From contig CALGTV010000106.1 in assembly GCA_937902395.1 (NCBI GenBank), positions 1 through 5,627 of the forward strand: a stretch of 5,627 nucleotides of DNA, given 5' to 3'. A model generated the notes under the pieces. It worked only from the letters and a program-made list of their open reading frames with translations. It had not been told where the DNA came from and did not search any database. This stretch comes from an uncultured Ruminococcus sp. (GTDB lineage Bacteria; Bacillota; Clostridia; Oscillospirales; Ruminococcaceae). Shown here in pieces: positions 5,575 through 5,627 of this stretch. Within the stretch, counting starts at the first letter, position 1, and each line of letters opens with the position of its first letter. Position numbers and translations under genes: made by a program.

Positions 5575-5627
5575 CTAAATATTAACCATAACAACAAACT
5601 CCCCGTTGTTAAGAACAAGTTCGTTAA
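5575..5627 (-). CDS. C-terminal end of an unidentified leftward gene, start outside window
   Basis: On the - strand the frame entering from the right edge reads NELVLNNGEFVVMVNI and then TAG (5577-5575). Only 16 full codons are visible, too few to name a family, and the alternating hydrophobic pattern suggests a terminal beta strand. The main support for a real gene is the strong terminator hairpin that starts 10 bases after the stop in the same direction. It would be a separate transcription unit from the TetR operon. Confidence 0.55.
   Translation of the reverse strand, partial: NELVLNNGEFVVMVNI

Overview
The window looks like a piece of chromosome from a low-GC Gram-positive anaerobe (Bacillota, probably class Clostridia; a Ruminococcus-like gut bacterium is my guess). 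The support is AT-rich DNA, strong GGAGG-type ribosome binding sites, near-perfect TTGACA/TATAAT promoters, and gene families typical of such genomes. No rRNA, tRNA, CRISPR array or phage gene is visible.

Left block (1-2945, + strand): the 3' part of a beta-rich protein that may be a serine hydrolase, then an OmpR-type response regulator and a membrane sensor histidine kinase. The three genes are close together and read as one operon in which the two-component pair senses an envelope signal. A three-codon ORF links the regulator stop to the kinase start.

Middle block (2946-4080): a 350-base intergenic region followed by a metallo-beta-lactamase-fold hydrolase gene. This gap holds a consensus promoter (3063-3091) and, between that promoter and the hydrolase ribosome binding site, a 164-bp foldback element with 21-bp perfect terminal inverted repeats. 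The element has the form of a non-autonomous MITE and would be transcribed as a large hairpin in the hydrolase mRNA leader. A bidirectional terminator hairpin (4037-4076) separates the hydrolase from the convergent genes to its right.

Right block (4081-5456, - strand): a TetR-family repressor and a flavodoxin-fold NAD(P)H/FMN oxidoreductase, overlapping by one base (TAATG) and so probably translationally coupled. Their single promoter has consensus -35 and -10 boxes. The 17-bp spacer is filled by a perfect 16-bp inverted repeat, and a second near-copy lies 32 bp downstream, just past the predicted start of transcription. The simplest reading is a self-repressing, ligand-inducible redox or detoxification operon. 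The oxidoreductase also carries a cysteine pattern compatible with an iron-sulfur flavoprotein.

Right edge (5457-5627): an AT-rich spacer, a strong terminator hairpin, and the last 16 codons of another leftward gene that runs off the window. I see no clearly new multi-gene defence or mobile system. The most unusual items are the MITE in the mRNA leader and the two-operator promoter.
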